The position numbers and the translations under genes are program-made. From contig NZ_JAJFNK010000001.1 in the NCBI RefSeq assembly GCF_021739485.1, positions 186,001-250,000 on the forward strand: a stretch of 64,000 nt of DNA, read 5' to 3'. Below the pieces are notes generated by a model. It searched no databases. It had not been told where the DNA came from and was given only the letters and a program-made list of their open reading frames with translations. Below are positions 6,998 through 16,075 of this stretch, in pieces; position 1 is the stretch's first letter; each line of letters starts with the position of its first letter. Source of the DNA: Alicyclobacillus tolerans (GTDB lineage Bacteria; Bacillota; Bacilli; Alicyclobacillales; Alicyclobacillaceae).

Positions 6998-9637
6998 ATG
7001 AAGGCTTTGTCCGCACAGCAAATTCGCAACTTGTACAAGCAATTCTTTGCGGAACACGGGCACCAGGTGTTTCCCAGTGCCAGCTTAGTACCCCAAGGCG
7101 ATGCGTCTCTGCTCTGGATCAACGCCGGGATGGCACCGCTCAAGCCTTACTTCGACGGCCGCGAAATCCCTGAAAACCCGCGCATCGTCAGTTCCCAAAA
7201 ATGCATTCGCACCAACGACATCGAAAATGTCGGTTACACGGCGCGCCACCAGACCTTTTTCGAAATGCTCGGGAACTTTTCCTTTGGCGACTACTTTAAA
7301 AAGGAAGCCATCGAATGGGCTTGGGAGTTTTTGACGAAGTGGATGGAGATTGACCCAGAACGCCTGTCGGCGACGATTCACACCGACGACGACGAAGCCT
7401 TTGAAATATGGCATCAGCACATCGGGTTGCCCAAAGAGCGGATTGTGCGCTTGGAGGATAATTTTTGGGAGATTGGCGTAGGCCCGTGCGGCCCGGACTC
7501 GGAAATTTTCTTTGACCGTGGCGCAGACGTCGGCTGCGGCCAGCCCACCTGCCAACCGGGCTGCGACTGCGACCGCTTCCTGGAGATCTGGAACCTCGTG
7601 TTTACACAGTACAACAAGGACGAAAGCGGAGAGTATTCCCCGTTGCCCAAGAAAAACATCGATACCGGGATGGGGCTCGAACGCATGGCTTCGGTTCTCC
7701 AAGACGTGTCAAACAACTTTGAAACCGACCTGTTCCAGCCGATTATTGCGGAAACCGCCCGGATTGCAGGCGTCGAGTACGCGTCGAATCCGTCGTTTCA
7801 TCCGCACTTCAAGATCATTGCCGACCACGTGCGAACCGTTTGTTTTGCGATTGGCGACGGCGTCTTGCCAGGCAACGAAGGGCGCAGTTACATCATTCGC
7901 CGCCTGCTCCGGCGCGCGGTTCGCAGCGGCCGCAAACTCGGGGTGGAAAAGCCGTTTTTGTTCCGTCTTGCCGCTGTTGTTGCGGATATCATGGGCGACG
8001 ACTACAGCGAGGTCCGCGATAAGCTGGAGTTTATCGAACGGGTCATCCGGCTGGAGGAAGAGCGGTTTCACGAGACCTTGTCAGAAGGCGAGGCGCTTTT
8101 GTCCGCCACCATTGAGCAGTTGCAACAAGCCGGCGAGGATACGCTTTCGGGAGAAGACGCTTTCCGCTTGTACGATACGTTCGGGTTTCCAATTGACCTG
8201 ACTGAAGAAATGTGCCGCGAACACGGCGTCAAGGTCAATCACGCGGGTTTTGAGGCCGAGCTGCAAGTGCAGCGCGACCGCGCTAGGGCCGCCAGACAGA
8301 CGTCCGAAGGCATGAACGCCGAGCGCGGGGCGTTAGAGACGTTGACTGAAACGAGCACTTTTGTGGGATACGACCAATTTGTCGTAAACAGCGAAATTGT
8401 GGCTCTGCTCAAGGGCGGAGAACGCGTCGAAGCCCTGCAAGCCGGGGACGAGGGTCAAGTGATTTTGGCAGTTACTCCGTTTTACGCCGAAAGCGGAGGA
8501 CAAATCGCCGATAAAGGGTCCATCGCGAGTGCATCTGGTGCGGCGGATGTCGTCGAAGTGCAAAAGGCACCGCATGGGCAGCACGTGCACACCATCTCCG
8601 TGACATCCGGGAAATTGACCGTAGGGGACAAGGTGACGGCGAGTGTCGACGAGGCCTTGCGCCGGGATACGGTCAAAAACCATACCGCCACGCACTTGCT
8701 GCACAAGGCACTGCGGGAAGTCTTGGGCGATCACGTCGCACAAGCGGGATCGCTGGTCGAACCGGAACGGCTCCGCTTTGACTTTTCTCACTTTGGCCCC
8801 ATGTCGCCGGAGGAAATCCGCGATGTGGAGGACCGGGTCAATCGCGCGATTTGGCTGGATATGCCTGTAGCGACGCGGGAAATGGACCTGGATGAAGCCA
8901 AGAAGATCGGCGCCATGGCGTTGTTTGGCGAAAAATACGGCCACCGCGTACGCGTTGTTTCCGCCGGGGACTACAGCACCGAGTTGTGCGGCGGGTGTCA
9001 CGTCGAGCGCACGGGCATCATCGGGTTGTTCCAGATTGTTTCAGAAACTGGAATTGGAGCGGGTACGCGCCGCATCGAGGCGGTGACCGGCCGGTTTGCC
9101 TACCGGCACACGCAGCACCTGCAGGATGTTTTACAAGAGGCGTCGCAGCTCCTAAAGACCACCCCTGCGGAGTTGACCGCCCGGGCAGCCCGCGTGCTTG
9201 AAGAAGTTCGCCACCTTGAGCGAGAGTTGGAGTCCGCAAGGGCCAAATTGAATCATGTGCGGGCTGGTGAACTCCAGGAACGCGTCGTTTTGGCGGGGGA
9301 TGTTCCTGTACTCGCGGCCGTAGTTCCCGATACCGACATGGACGGTTTGCGGCAGCTCGTCGACGACCTGCGTGCCAAGATGCCAACGCATGTCATTGTG
9401 CTCGGCAGTGCAGCAGGTGGAAAACCACAGTTCGTAGCTGCGGTATCAAAAGACCTGCACGGGCGAAAACTGCATGCGGGACAGATTGTGAAACAAGTGG
9501 CGCAAATTGCCGGAGGCGGGGGCGGCGGCCGGCCCGACCTGGCTCAAGCCGGCGGCAAGGAACCTGAAAAACTGCTGGAGGCCATTGAATCCGTGTTGTC
9601 AATTATTGAGTCGTTCGCAGGAAATGTGCGGGCGTAG
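6998..9637 (+). CDS. alaS: Alanyl-tRNA synthetase
   Basis: The protein attaches alanine to tRNA-Ala and is full length at 879 residues. The class II catalytic domain occupies roughly residues 1-240 and the tRNA-recognition domain 241-460. The editing domain carries the HTATHLLHKAL zinc/active-site helix near residue 561 and the C-x-x-x-H element CGGCH near 663. The C-terminal C-Ala domain includes the glycine-rich GGGGGGRPDLAQAGG. AGGAGG lies 8 bases before the ATG. It is controlled by the T-box upstream. Followed by ireB and ruvX as in B. subtilis. Confidence 0.98.
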   Translation: MKALSAQQIRNLYKQFFAEHGHQVFPSASLVPQGDASLLWINAGMAPLKPYFDGREIPENPRIVSSQKCIRTNDIENVGYTARHQTFFEMLGNFSFGDYFKKEAIEWAWEFLTKWMEIDPERLSATIHTDDDEAFEIWHQHIGLPKERIVRLEDNFWEIGVGPCGPDSEIFFDRGADVGCGQPTCQPGCDCDRFLEIWNLVFTQYNKDESGEYSPLPKKNIDTGMGLERMASVLQDVSNNFETDLFQPIIAETARIAGVEYASNPSFHPHFKIIADHVRTVCFAIGDGVLPGNEGRSYIIRRLLRRAVRSGRKLGVEKPFLFRLAAVVADIMGDDYSEVRDKLEFIERVIRLEEERFHETLSEGEALLSATIEQLQQAGEDTLSGEDAFRLYDTFGFPIDLTEEMCREHGVKVNHAGFEAELQVQRDRARAARQTSEGMNAERGALETLTETSTFVGYDQFVVNSEIVALLKGGERVEALQAGDEGQVILAVTPFYAESGGQIADKGSIASASGAADVVEVQKAPHGQHVHTISVTSGKLTVGDKVTASVDEALRRDTVKNHTATHLLHKALREVLGDHVAQAGSLVEPERLRFDFSHFGPMSPEEIRDVEDRVNRAIWLDMPVATREMDLDEAKKIGAMALFGEKYGHRVRVVSAGDYSTELCGGCHVERTGIIGLFQIVSETGIGAGTRRIEAVTGRFAYRHTQHLQDVLQEASQLLKTTPAELTARAARVLEEVRHLERELESARAKLNHVRAGELQERVVLAGDVPVLAAVVPDTDMDGLRQLVDDLRAKMPTHVIVLGSAAGGKPQFVAAVSKDLHGRKLHAGQIVKQVAQIAGGGGGGRPDLAQAGGKEPEKLLEAIESVLSIIESFAGNVRA

Positions 9638-9685
9638 GAGAAGTAGTCTAAAGACGCAATTTCGTGGCGAGTGAGGTGCTGACAA

Positions 9686-9961
9686 GTGGCGGCTGGGTTT
9701 GACGAAACGATGCGGTTTGAAGCTAAGTCGGAAAATGAGGACGCCCGCCGGGCGTTTGAGCTGGCTTACCGAGCGTTGACCGAAAAAGGGTATAATCCGA
9801 TATACCAGATTGCTGGGTACTTGATTTCCGGGGATCCAGCGTACATTACCAGTCATCTCGATGCCCGCAATACGATTCGGCGCATTGAACGGGACGAGTT
9901 GATTGAGGAACTGGTGCGTTCGTACGCGAAGCACACTTATCATGAGAATCCTGGGAGTTGA
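9686..9961 (+). CDS. ireB: IreB family regulatory phosphoprotein (UPF0297, YrzL)
   Basis: This 91-residue cytosolic protein contains the family's core ...[25 protein letters not shown] and the later [19 protein letters not shown] segment. In Enterococcus faecalis IreB is a substrate of the Ser/Thr kinase IreK and lowers cephalosporin resistance. Which role it has here is inference. The GTG start has GAGGTG 7 bases upstream. The 3' end overlaps ruvX by 20 bases, which implies coupled expression in the alaS-ireB-ruvX-mltG run. Confidence 0.92.
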   Translation: MAAGFDETMRFEAKSENEDARRAFELAYRALTEKGYNPIYQIAGYLISGDPAYITSHLDARNTIRRIERDELIEELVRSYAKHTYHENPGS

Positions 9962-10379
9962 CTACGGAGCAGCGCGCATTGGCCTGGCACTGAGCGACCC
10001 GACAGGGTTGTTTGCCTCGGGCCTTTGTGTGCTCAAACGGATCACGGATGACCAGGCGGCTGCCGAAATTGCACGCATTGCCAAAGAAAAACAAGCCGAT
10101 GAAATTGTCATCGGCTTGCCTTTGCACATGAACGGATCGTTTGGAGAAAAAGCGCAGCACTGTCAGGACTTTGCGCAGATAGTCCAGTCGCAAACGGATG
10201 CGAAAGTGGTATTGCAGGACGAACGGCTCACCACGGTGGCCGCACAACGCACCCTGTTGGAAGCTGACGTCAGCCGTAAGCGGCGCCGCGAAGTGGTCGA
10301 TTCGGTCGCGGCTACGCTGATGCTGCAGACGTACCTGGATCGCCGCAGGTCGCAATTGCAGCGGCAGTCCAAAGAGTAA
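9942..10379 (+). CDS. ruvX: Putative pre-16S rRNA nuclease / Holliday-junction resolvase-like protein YqgF
   Basis: This is an RNase H-fold protein of 145 residues that opens [19 protein letters not shown], where the first Asp is catalytic. Other acidic residues expected for metal binding are in IVIGLP...[13 protein letters not shown] and the C-terminal [14 protein letters not shown]. Family members mature the 5' end of 16S rRNA. The ATG at 9942 lies inside the end of ireB. The 145-residue length from this start matches the family, while upstream extension would add non-homologous residues. B. subtilis has yrzB between this gene and mltG, but it is missing here. Confidence 0.93.
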   Translation: MRILGVDYGAARIGLALSDPTGLFASGLCVLKRITDDQAAAEIARIAKEKQADEIVIGLPLHMNGSFGEKAQHCQDFAQIVQSQTDAKVVLQDERLTTVAAQRTLLEADVSRKRRREVVDSVAATLMLQTYLDRRRSQLQRQSKE

Positions 10380-10395
10380 TCAGGGAGAGGACAAG

Positions 10396-11481
10396 GTGTC
10401 AGAACAAACGGCATTTCCAGGATACAAAAGGCCATGGCGCCGGCGAATGGCAGTCGTGGCCGTTGCAGTTGTCGTACTCGCCCTGGCTGGAATCGGTTGG
10501 TTGTATGAGCAATTCCAACCTCCAAGGCCGGGGTCTTCCGTTAAAGTGGTAGTGTCTCCAGGGCAGACCTCGGATCAAATTGCTCAGCAGTTGGAGTCGC
10601 TCGGCCTCATTAAAAACCGGCTGGTGTTCCGCCTGTATACCCTTTACACCCACAGTGGAAGGCAGATCCGGGCTGGAGATTACGAGTTTAAACAAGGCGA
10701 AAGCATCCCGGCCATGGTCTCTCAGTTGGTTAAAGGCGCCGTCGCGAAACCCGTCATGGTGACGATCCCGGAAGGCTTTACGGTGGTGGAAATGGCCGAC
10801 CGGTTGGCTGCCATGCACGTTTGTTCGAGTCAGGCGTTCATTCAAGAGGTGCAGACAGGTCATTTTACAGAACCGTTTATGTCTCAGCTGCCTAAATCAA
10901 AGGCGATTAAGTACCGGTTGGAAGGCTACTTGTTTCCTGACACGTACGCGTTTACGCCAGGAGAGTCCGCACATCAAGTCGTCGATGAAATGCTCCAGGA
11001 TTTCCAAAGGCATATGACCCCAAAAATCGCGGCAGACATGAAGAAAGAGCACATGACGCTGCCCCAGTTGATCACGGAGGCGTCTTTGGTAGAAAAGGAA
11101 GCCAAGGTCACATTCGAACGGCCGCTGATTGCGAGTGTCATTCAAAACCGCTTGGCGCGCCACATGAAACTTCAACTGGACGCGACGGTACTCTACGTGA
11201 TTGGGCATGAAAACGTAGTAACCGATGCGCAGACCAAAGTGAACAGCCCGTACAATACGTACGTGGTCAACGGTCTTCCCCCAGGTCCCATTGCTAGTCC
11301 GGGAATGGCATCGATCGAGGCCGTTTTGCACCCGGCGCATACGAAGTACTTGTACTACGTCGTGAAAAACGACGGCAGTGGGGAGGACTACTTTGCCGAA
11401 ACGTACGCGCAGCAGCTTCACAACGAATTGTTGAGTCAGCAGAACTTGAAAAAATACTTGGCTCAAAAGTCCACCAAGTAG
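10396..11481 (+). CDS. mltG: Endolytic peptidoglycan transglycosylase MltG
   Basis: MltG is a membrane-anchored lytic transglycosylase that cuts nascent glycan strands and sets their length. The 361-residue protein has a basic N-terminus, one transmembrane helix at about residues 16-36, a LysM-like segment (VVVSPGQTSDQIAQQLESLGLI) and the YceG catalytic domain. The catalytic glutamate lies in EASLVEKEAKV near residue 234, and the conserved YNTYVVNGLPPGPIASPG block is near 275-292. The GTG start has GGGAGAGGAC upstream. It belongs to the alaS-ireB-ruvX run. The downstream class B PBP would act in the same cell-wall process. Confidence 0.94.
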   Translation: MSEQTAFPGYKRPWRRRMAVVAVAVVVLALAGIGWLYEQFQPPRPGSSVKVVVSPGQTSDQIAQQLESLGLIKNRLVFRLYTLYTHSGRQIRAGDYEFKQGESIPAMVSQLVKGAVAKPVMVTIPEGFTVVEMADRLAAMHVCSSQAFIQEVQTGHFTEPFMSQLPKSKAIKYRLEGYLFPDTYAFTPGESAHQVVDEMLQDFQRHMTPKIAADMKKEHMTLPQLITEASLVEKEAKVTFERPLIASVIQNRLARHMKLQLDATVLYVIGHENVVTDAQTKVNSPYNTYVVNGLPPGPIASPGMASIEAVLHPAHTKYLYYVVKNDGSGEDYFAETYAQQLHNELLSQQNLKKYLAQKSTK

Positions 11482-11520
11482 GCAGCTTGCGTACAGTACT
11501 GTGGTGCAAGGCCGTTTTAC

Positions 11521-11568
11521 GAATTTGCAAGGCCAGTGTCGCAGGTTGAACGCGGCGGTTGCAAATTC
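11521..11568 (+). terminator. Long inverted repeat after mltG, possible terminator
   Basis: GAATTTGCAA (11521-11530) is perfectly complementary to TTGCAAATTC (11559-11568), with a 28-base loop, followed by TTTG. It may end the alaS-mltG transcript, but the AT-rich stem and long loop make this uncertain. Confidence 0.4.
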
Positions 11569-11573
11569 TTTGA

Positions 11574-11628
11574 GCGGCCATTCAGCGGCCATTCAGCGGC
11601 CATTCAGCGGCCATTCAGCGGCCATTCA
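11574..11628. repeat. Five perfect tandem copies of an 11-mer
   Basis: GCGGCCATTCA repeats exactly five times with no spacer between mltG and the PBP gene. Each copy contains the CGGCCA palindrome-like core. No spacers or longer repeat exist, so this is not a CRISPR array. Copy number is likely to vary between strains by slippage. Confidence 0.95.
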
Positions 11629-11719
11629 TAAAATGGGTCGTTTGAGGAAATACTCCCTGTAAATCGTTTGTCGTTTGCAGCCATGAGCGAAATCGGGCGA
11701 AACGAACAGGGAGATGGCC

Positions 11720-13261
11720 ATGAGGCCAGAGGTATTGAGAAGGCGAACTTTATGGGTGTTTACGTTGACGATCGCGGCGTTTGCCGTCCTGTTGGGACGG
11801 CTTTTTGTCGTGACGGCCCTGCCAGGAGAGGTTCCTGCCAAAATGGCTGCGTGGGCTGCGAAAACCCGGACTGGGGGAGAGTTGGAACACTTTCACCTTG
11901 TGCAGACGGATGACGGGCGCGGCCGGGTTCTATTTCGCAACGGGCAGCCGTGGTCGGGGACCTTTCAGGTGGCGGGCAAGGACTGGCCGTCTGCATCGCA
12001 TGGGGGCCAAGTGCTTCGCGTGCATCGCGAAGACGGCCAGTCCGGCAGCTCTGATCCGCTGCTGGGTCGCGTCGGGAGGCCTGATGTTTGGCCGGACCCG
12101 GGGCGCGCTGTAGCTGAACAAGGGAGGTATGGGCTGGAGGCACGATTTGACCAAGTTCTCCAGGGCCGGCGTCCCGCTTACGTTGGATGGCTTACGGACA
12201 TCCACGGGCAGCCTGTCGACGACACGCGGCGATACCACCTGGACGCCGTTTCCGGGGCCAATATCCGAACGACACTCGATCCTGCATGGCAAAGACTCAC
12301 AAAGCAAGTTTTACAGACGACCGGAGTGAAGCATGGGGCTGTGGTGGTGCTTTCGGTGGCGCACAACGACATTTTGGCCATGGCAAACCGGGATGTCCAA
12401 AACCCATACGCAATTACGGCAGTGAGTGCGCAGGTTCCGGGGTCGGTGTTTAAAGTGGTTACCGCGGCTGCAGCACTTGACTCCTACAGGGTTCGACCGC
12501 ACGACGTCTATTACTGTCCTGGAGAGGTGGACCTGCCCGGCGTGAACATGCACTGCTGGCGGGTGCATGGCCGGGAGACGTTCCAGCAGGCATTTGCTCA
12601 GTCGTGCGATGTGGCGTTTGCGGAAGTGGGGCATCAAGTGGGCCGGCAAGGGCTTTCGCGAATGGCTCAGGACATGGGTCTATTGACAACAGGCTTACAG
12701 GTTGTCGATGGGACAGCGGTGCTGCAGGAAGCGCAACCCGGACGCGTGTTTTTGCGTCCCGGGTGGGATGACGGGTTGCTGGCAAACACCGCGATCGGAC
12801 AAGAAGACGTTCGAATCTCTCCACTGCAAGGAGCGAATCTCGCAAGTGCCGTCGCCAGGGGCGGTGTGGTTGCCGAGGCCAACTTGGTGATGGACGCAGA
12901 GCGGCAAGGCCAAGTCGTCCGAAGCTACGAGCGGGGACGGGTACACCGTGCGATGTCCAGCTTTGCGGCCGCGGAAATTGGATCGATGATGCATCAAGCC
13001 GTTGTATCTTCGTCGGGAACGGCGCATGCACTGAGCGGCTTGCGCGTCGATGCGGCGGTCAAAACTGGGACTGCCGAAATCGGAAACGGGAAAGTAAACG
13101 GCTGGATGATTGGGTTTGCTCCGTACCGGCATCCTCAAATTGCGTTTTGTGTCTTCGTCGGCGATGAACCTTCTGCCACAGCCCACCAACAGGCGACGGA
13201 GGTCACACGGTCAATTTTAGAGACGGTTGAACATTTCCAAGCGGACGCTGCAAACTTTTGA
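11720..13261 (+). CDS. Class B penicillin-binding protein (transpeptidase)
   Basis: A D,D-transpeptidase that cross-links peptidoglycan. The 513 residues comprise a basic N-terminus, one membrane anchor (about 10-31), a short non-catalytic region and a C-terminal transpeptidase domain. The active-site motifs are S-V-F-K in QVPGSVFKV (about residue 247), S-C-D in FAQSCDVAF (about 297) and K-T-G in VKTGTAEIG (about 450). The second motif has Asp instead of the more common Asn, a variant I recall from elongation-type PBP2 proteins. ATG at 11720 fits AGGGAG at 11708-11713 better than ATG at 11714. B. subtilis has pbpI (yrrR) in the equivalent region, so a sporulation role is possible but unproven. 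Confidence 0.88.
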   Translation: MRPEVLRRRTLWVFTLTIAAFAVLLGRLFVVTALPGEVPAKMAAWAAKTRTGGELEHFHLVQTDDGRGRVLFRNGQPWSGTFQVAGKDWPSASHGGQVLRVHREDGQSGSSDPLLGRVGRPDVWPDPGRAVAEQGRYGLEARFDQVLQGRRPAYVGWLTDIHGQPVDDTRRYHLDAVSGANIRTTLDPAWQRLTKQVLQTTGVKHGAVVVLSVAHNDILAMANRDVQNPYAITAVSAQVPGSVFKVVTAAAALDSYRVRPHDVYYCPGEVDLPGVNMHCWRVHGRETFQQAFAQSCDVAFAEVGHQVGRQGLSRMAQDMGLLTTGLQVVDGTAVLQEAQPGRVFLRPGWDDGLLANTAIGQEDVRISPLQGANLASAVARGGVVAEANLVMDAERQGQVVRSYERGRVHRAMSSFAAAEIGSMMHQAVVSSSGTAHALSGLRVDAAVKTGTAEIGNGKVNGWMIGFAPYRHPQIAFCVFVGDEPSATAHQQATEVTRSILETVEHFQADAANF

Positions 13262-13419
13262 GCCGTGACACAAAGGCTTTGAGCTTCGGTTGGAACGGGT
13301 TTGAAGAAAAAGTGCCCGCCGTCGCGGCGTGAAATCTTCACGTCCAGACAACCGTACAGGCAGTTTCCCTGTCCTCGCGTCATAGCCTTATTGCAGTGGC
13401 TGCTACGGAGGTGGGGAGA

Positions 13420-14139
13420 ATGCCAGGACTGCTCACGTTGCTCGCGTTTGTCCTCAAAGATGTGTCCGTGTTTGTGTCGTACGTCAAGAACAACGCCTTT
13501 CCACAGCCCTTGGAATCGGAACAGGAGGCAACCTACATCGCCCAGATGGGGGCCGGAGATGAAACGGCGCGGGATAAACTGATTGAACACAACCTGAGGC
13601 TGGTCGCTCACTTAGCAAAGAAATACGAGGGCTCGGGAGAAGAGTCTGACGACCTAATCTCGATTGGCACCATCGGCCTCATTAAGGCTGTCGAAAACTA
13701 CCGGCCCAACCGCGGGACAAAACTCGCAACCTTTGCCGCCCGCTGTATTGAAAACGAGATCCTCATGTATTTGCGCAGCACAAAAAGACACCGGCGCGAC
13801 ACCTCGTTATACGACCCCATTGGCACGGACAAAGACGGAAACGAAATGACTTTGGTGGATTTGTTGGGAACCGATCCGGACGAAGTTGTTGACCAGGTCG
13901 ATTTGACTTGGGAAAAGCAAAAAATCCTCGCAACCTTACCGACCCTGGAACAAAGGGAACAGGAAGTAATTTTGAAGCGGTTTGGCATTGTCGACGGAGA
14001 GGAGCGCACTCAACGTGAAATCGCGGCTGAGCTCGGGATATCGAGGTCCTACGTATCCCGCATTGAGCGCAAAGCTCTCGACAAGCTGTATTCCGAAATG
14101 CGAACCGGACGCGCAAACCGCAACTTTGCGAAGCATTGA
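13420..14139 (+). CDS. sigK: RNA polymerase sporulation sigma factor pro-sigma-K
   Basis: Sigma-K drives late mother-cell gene expression in sporulation. The protein has 239 residues. Its N-terminal pro-sequence (MPGLLTLLAFVLKDVSVFVS, 20 residues) is hydrophobic and ends just before YVKNNAFPQP, exactly the site where SpoIVFB cleaves B. subtilis pro-sigma-K. Region 2 includes EHNLRLVAHLAKKY and GTIGLIKAVENY, and region 4 ends in the HTH GISRSYVSRIERKALDKL. The ATG at 13420 follows GGAGGTGG. The reading frame is uninterrupted, so no skin-like element splits it here. CATAGCCTTA at 13381-13390 resembles a sigma-E/sigma-K -10 box, but I see no matching -35. Confidence 0.95.
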   Translation: MPGLLTLLAFVLKDVSVFVSYVKNNAFPQPLESEQEATYIAQMGAGDETARDKLIEHNLRLVAHLAKKYEGSGEESDDLISIGTIGLIKAVENYRPNRGTKLATFAARCIENEILMYLRSTKRHRRDTSLYDPIGTDKDGNEMTLVDLLGTDPDEVVDQVDLTWEKQKILATLPTLEQREQEVILKRFGIVDGEERTQREIAAELGISRSYVSRIERKALDKLYSEMRTGRANRNFAKH

Positions 14140-14168
14140 AGCAATGTGTTAAAGTGGAATTCACACAT

Positions 14169-14199
14169 CCAGCAGTGCGGCAGGTGGCTGCACTGCTGG
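14169..14199 (+). other. Perfect 10-bp stem-loop before yqeG
   Basis: CCAGCAGTGC (14169-14178) pairs with GCACTGCTGG (14190-14199) around an 11-base loop, ending 21 bases before the yqeG start. No T-run follows, so it looks like a processing or stability element, or a Rho-assisted terminator of sigK, not a classical terminator. Confidence 0.6.
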
Positions 14200-14220
14200 T
14201 CTGAACGTGAGGAACCCCGT

Positions 14221-14769
14221 ATGAATGCTTGGTTGAGACAGATGATGCCTGACGAATACGTGACATCTATCTACCACATTGATTTGGACAAGTTGTGGCG
14301 AAGCGGCAAACGTTTGTTGCTGAGCGACCTCGATAACACGCTGGTACCGTACAACCATCCCGATGTCCCGCAAGAATTGGCCGGTTGGCTGCAAAAGGCC
14401 ACGGACATCGGATTTGACGTTTGTTTGATTTCGAACAACAAAGGCGATCGGGTGGATTTGTTTGCTCGAAGCTTTGGCGTTTCCGCCATTGGCTCCGCTC
14501 ATAAACCCAGGCCTCATGCTTTTTTGCAGGCGATGGAACAGTTTGGCCGCGGGGTTCAGGAGACGGTGATGATTGGCGATCAACTGTTTACCGACGTGCG
14601 CGGCGGAAATCTATGCGGTTTGTACACCATCTTGGTTTTGCCCATGAACAATCGGGAGTGGTGGGGGACTCGAGTAGTCCGGCGCGTGGAACGCCTCGCC
14701 ATGAAGCGCCTGGTGCGCCAGGGTTTGGACGTGCCTCCGCACGAAAATAGAGAAGTCTCAGGTCGGTAA
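14221..14769 (+). CDS. yqeG: YqeG family HAD-IIIA phosphatase
   Basis: This 182-residue protein carries the HAD motif I DLDNTLVPY (about residues 34-42), motif II ISNN (about 77-80), the lysine in AHKPRPHAF (about 98) and motif III MIGDQLFTDVRGG. Relatives include phosphatidylglycerophosphate phosphatases such as yeast Gep4, so a lipid phosphatase role is possible. The exact substrate in Bacilli is not settled. The ATG at 14221 has GTGAGGAA upstream; longer N-terminal readings would run through the stem-loop. It begins the yqeG-yqeH-aroE run that is conserved across Bacilli. Confidence 0.92.
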   Translation: MNAWLRQMMPDEYVTSIYHIDLDKLWRSGKRLLLSDLDNTLVPYNHPDVPQELAGWLQKATDIGFDVCLISNNKGDRVDLFARSFGVSAIGSAHKPRPHAFLQAMEQFGRGVQETVMIGDQLFTDVRGGNLCGLYTILVLPMNNREWWGTRVVRRVERLAMKRLVRQGLDVPPHENREVSGR

Positions 14770-14803
14770 AAGAGAAGTTTTAGGTGGGCAAAGGAGAGGT
14801 TTT
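14749..14803. repeat. Degenerate 21-22-bp tandem repeat spanning the yqeG stop
   Basis: Two and a half units begin AGAGAAGTCTCAGGT (14749), AAGAGAAGTTTTAGGTGGG (14770) and AGGAGAGGTTTT (14792). The last unit supplies the AAGGAGAGG ribosome-binding site of yqeH, so duplication here has shaped the translation signal. Confidence 0.65.
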
Positions 14804-14805
14804 TC

Positions 14806-16041
14806 GTGGCTGAATCCAGTACAGAGGAACGGGTTTGTTCAGGATGCGGTGCGGCACTGCAGAGCACGGACGAGGCCAAACCCGGGTACGTGCCGTCGGC
14901 CGGACTGGTCCGCAGCGACCCTTTGTGCCGGCGGTGTTTCCGGATTCAAAACTACGGAGAGTTTTCCCGGGCTCTCGTGTCAACTGCTGAGTACGAACGG
15001 CTTGTTGGGAGCATTGCCAAGGTTCGCGGAACGGTTTTGTACGTACTGGACGTATTCGATCTCAGCGGCTCCATCATCCCAAACCTCGCCCGCTATATTG
15101 GTTCAAACGACGTGATCGCGGTAGTCAACAAAGTCGACTTGCTGCCGCGTGAGGTTGACCCGGACACCCTGGGTTGGTGGGTTCGCGAGGAGTTGGAGAA
15201 ATCCGGTGTCCATGTGCGTGAGGTGCTGTTTGTCAGCGCACAATCTGGACTCGGGGCAGATGCATTAGTGGATGCCTTAGACAGCGCGCAAGTGGACCGG
15301 GTGTACGTCGTGGGCATGGCCAACGTTGGCAAGTCGTCATTGCTCAACCGCATCCTTCGCGACACCGGGGGAACACAGCGGTTTACGACGTCCAAAGTGC
15401 CTGGCACCACACTGGGCTTGACGCCGGCGCACATCCATTTGCCATCCAGTCGTTCGCTGGAAGTCATGGATACGCCCGGCTTAATTCACGGCAACCGCGT
15501 AACGGACAAACTGTGCCCGAACTGTCTCAAACGCGCCGTTCCGGAACAGCGGCTCAAGCCGCGCGTCTATCAGCTCAATCCGGGGCAGACATTGTTTATT
15601 GGCGGCTTTGCGCGCTTTGACTTTGAAGCTGGTGCTCACCAACCCATCGTTTGCTACGTCAGCAACCAGCTGGTTGTGCATCGCACAAAGCTGGAACGGG
15701 CGGATGCGATTTACGAACAACACGCGGATGACATCTTAAAGACCCCTTGTCCGAACTGTCGCGCGGAGCTTGGCGGCTTTCGGAGGATTCCAGTACTCGC
15801 TGGGCGCCTTGCACGTACTGGCTCAAATCCTTCGTCTCATTCACAAAGCGAACGGATCGAGTGCGGTCGAAAGGGCTGCGACATTGTCTTGTCCGGTTTA
15901 GGCTGGATCAGTTTGTTTGGCCGGGATTTAAGGGGAGCGCTGTGGATTTCGGAAAGCGCCCAAGTGACGATGCGTCCCCGCTTGATTGGAGACGTCAGCC
16001 GCAAAAACGAGAATAATCAGACAAGTAGAGAATACACCTAA
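14806..16041 (+). CDS. yqeH: Ribosome biogenesis GTPase YqeH
   Basis: YqeH is a circularly permuted GTPase needed for 30S subunit assembly. The 411 residues open with a C4 zinc finger (CSGCGAAL...CRRC, about residues 10-45). The G motifs then appear in permuted order: G4 NKVD (about 108), G5 SAQ (about 144), G1 GMANVGKSS (about 169), G2 PGTT (about 200) and G3 DTPG (about 222). A second CPNC-type zinc cluster (CPNCLKR, CPNCRAEL) lies in the C-terminal half. The start has AAGGAGAGG upstream, part of a tandem repeat. It is followed by two very small ORFs before aroE, where B. subtilis has none. Confidence 0.95.
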   Translation: MAESSTEERVCSGCGAALQSTDEAKPGYVPSAGLVRSDPLCRRCFRIQNYGEFSRALVSTAEYERLVGSIAKVRGTVLYVLDVFDLSGSIIPNLARYIGSNDVIAVVNKVDLLPREVDPDTLGWWVREELEKSGVHVREVLFVSAQSGLGADALVDALDSAQVDRVYVVGMANVGKSSLLNRILRDTGGTQRFTTSKVPGTTLGLTPAHIHLPSSRSLEVMDTPGLIHGNRVTDKLCPNCLKRAVPEQRLKPRVYQLNPGQTLFIGGFARFDFEAGAHQPIVCYVSNQLVVHRTKLERADAIYEQHADDILKTPCPNCRAELGGFRRIPVLAGRLARTGSNPSSHSQSERIECGRKGCDIVLSGLGWISLFGRDLRGALWISESAQVTMRPRLIGDVSRKNENNQTSREYT

Positions 16042-16075
16042 AAGCAGACGGTTGTTATCTGGGTGGTGAGCGGGA

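Noticed and set aside
11574-11628. CRISPR-like array
   Set aside because: The units are only 11 bases and directly adjacent without spacers, and no cas gene is near.
13262-13419. Skin-like element or recombinase site at sigK
   Set aside because: The sigK frame is intact and no recombinase gene or repeated att core is present; only a short CGTGAA/TTCACG inverted repeat lies upstream.
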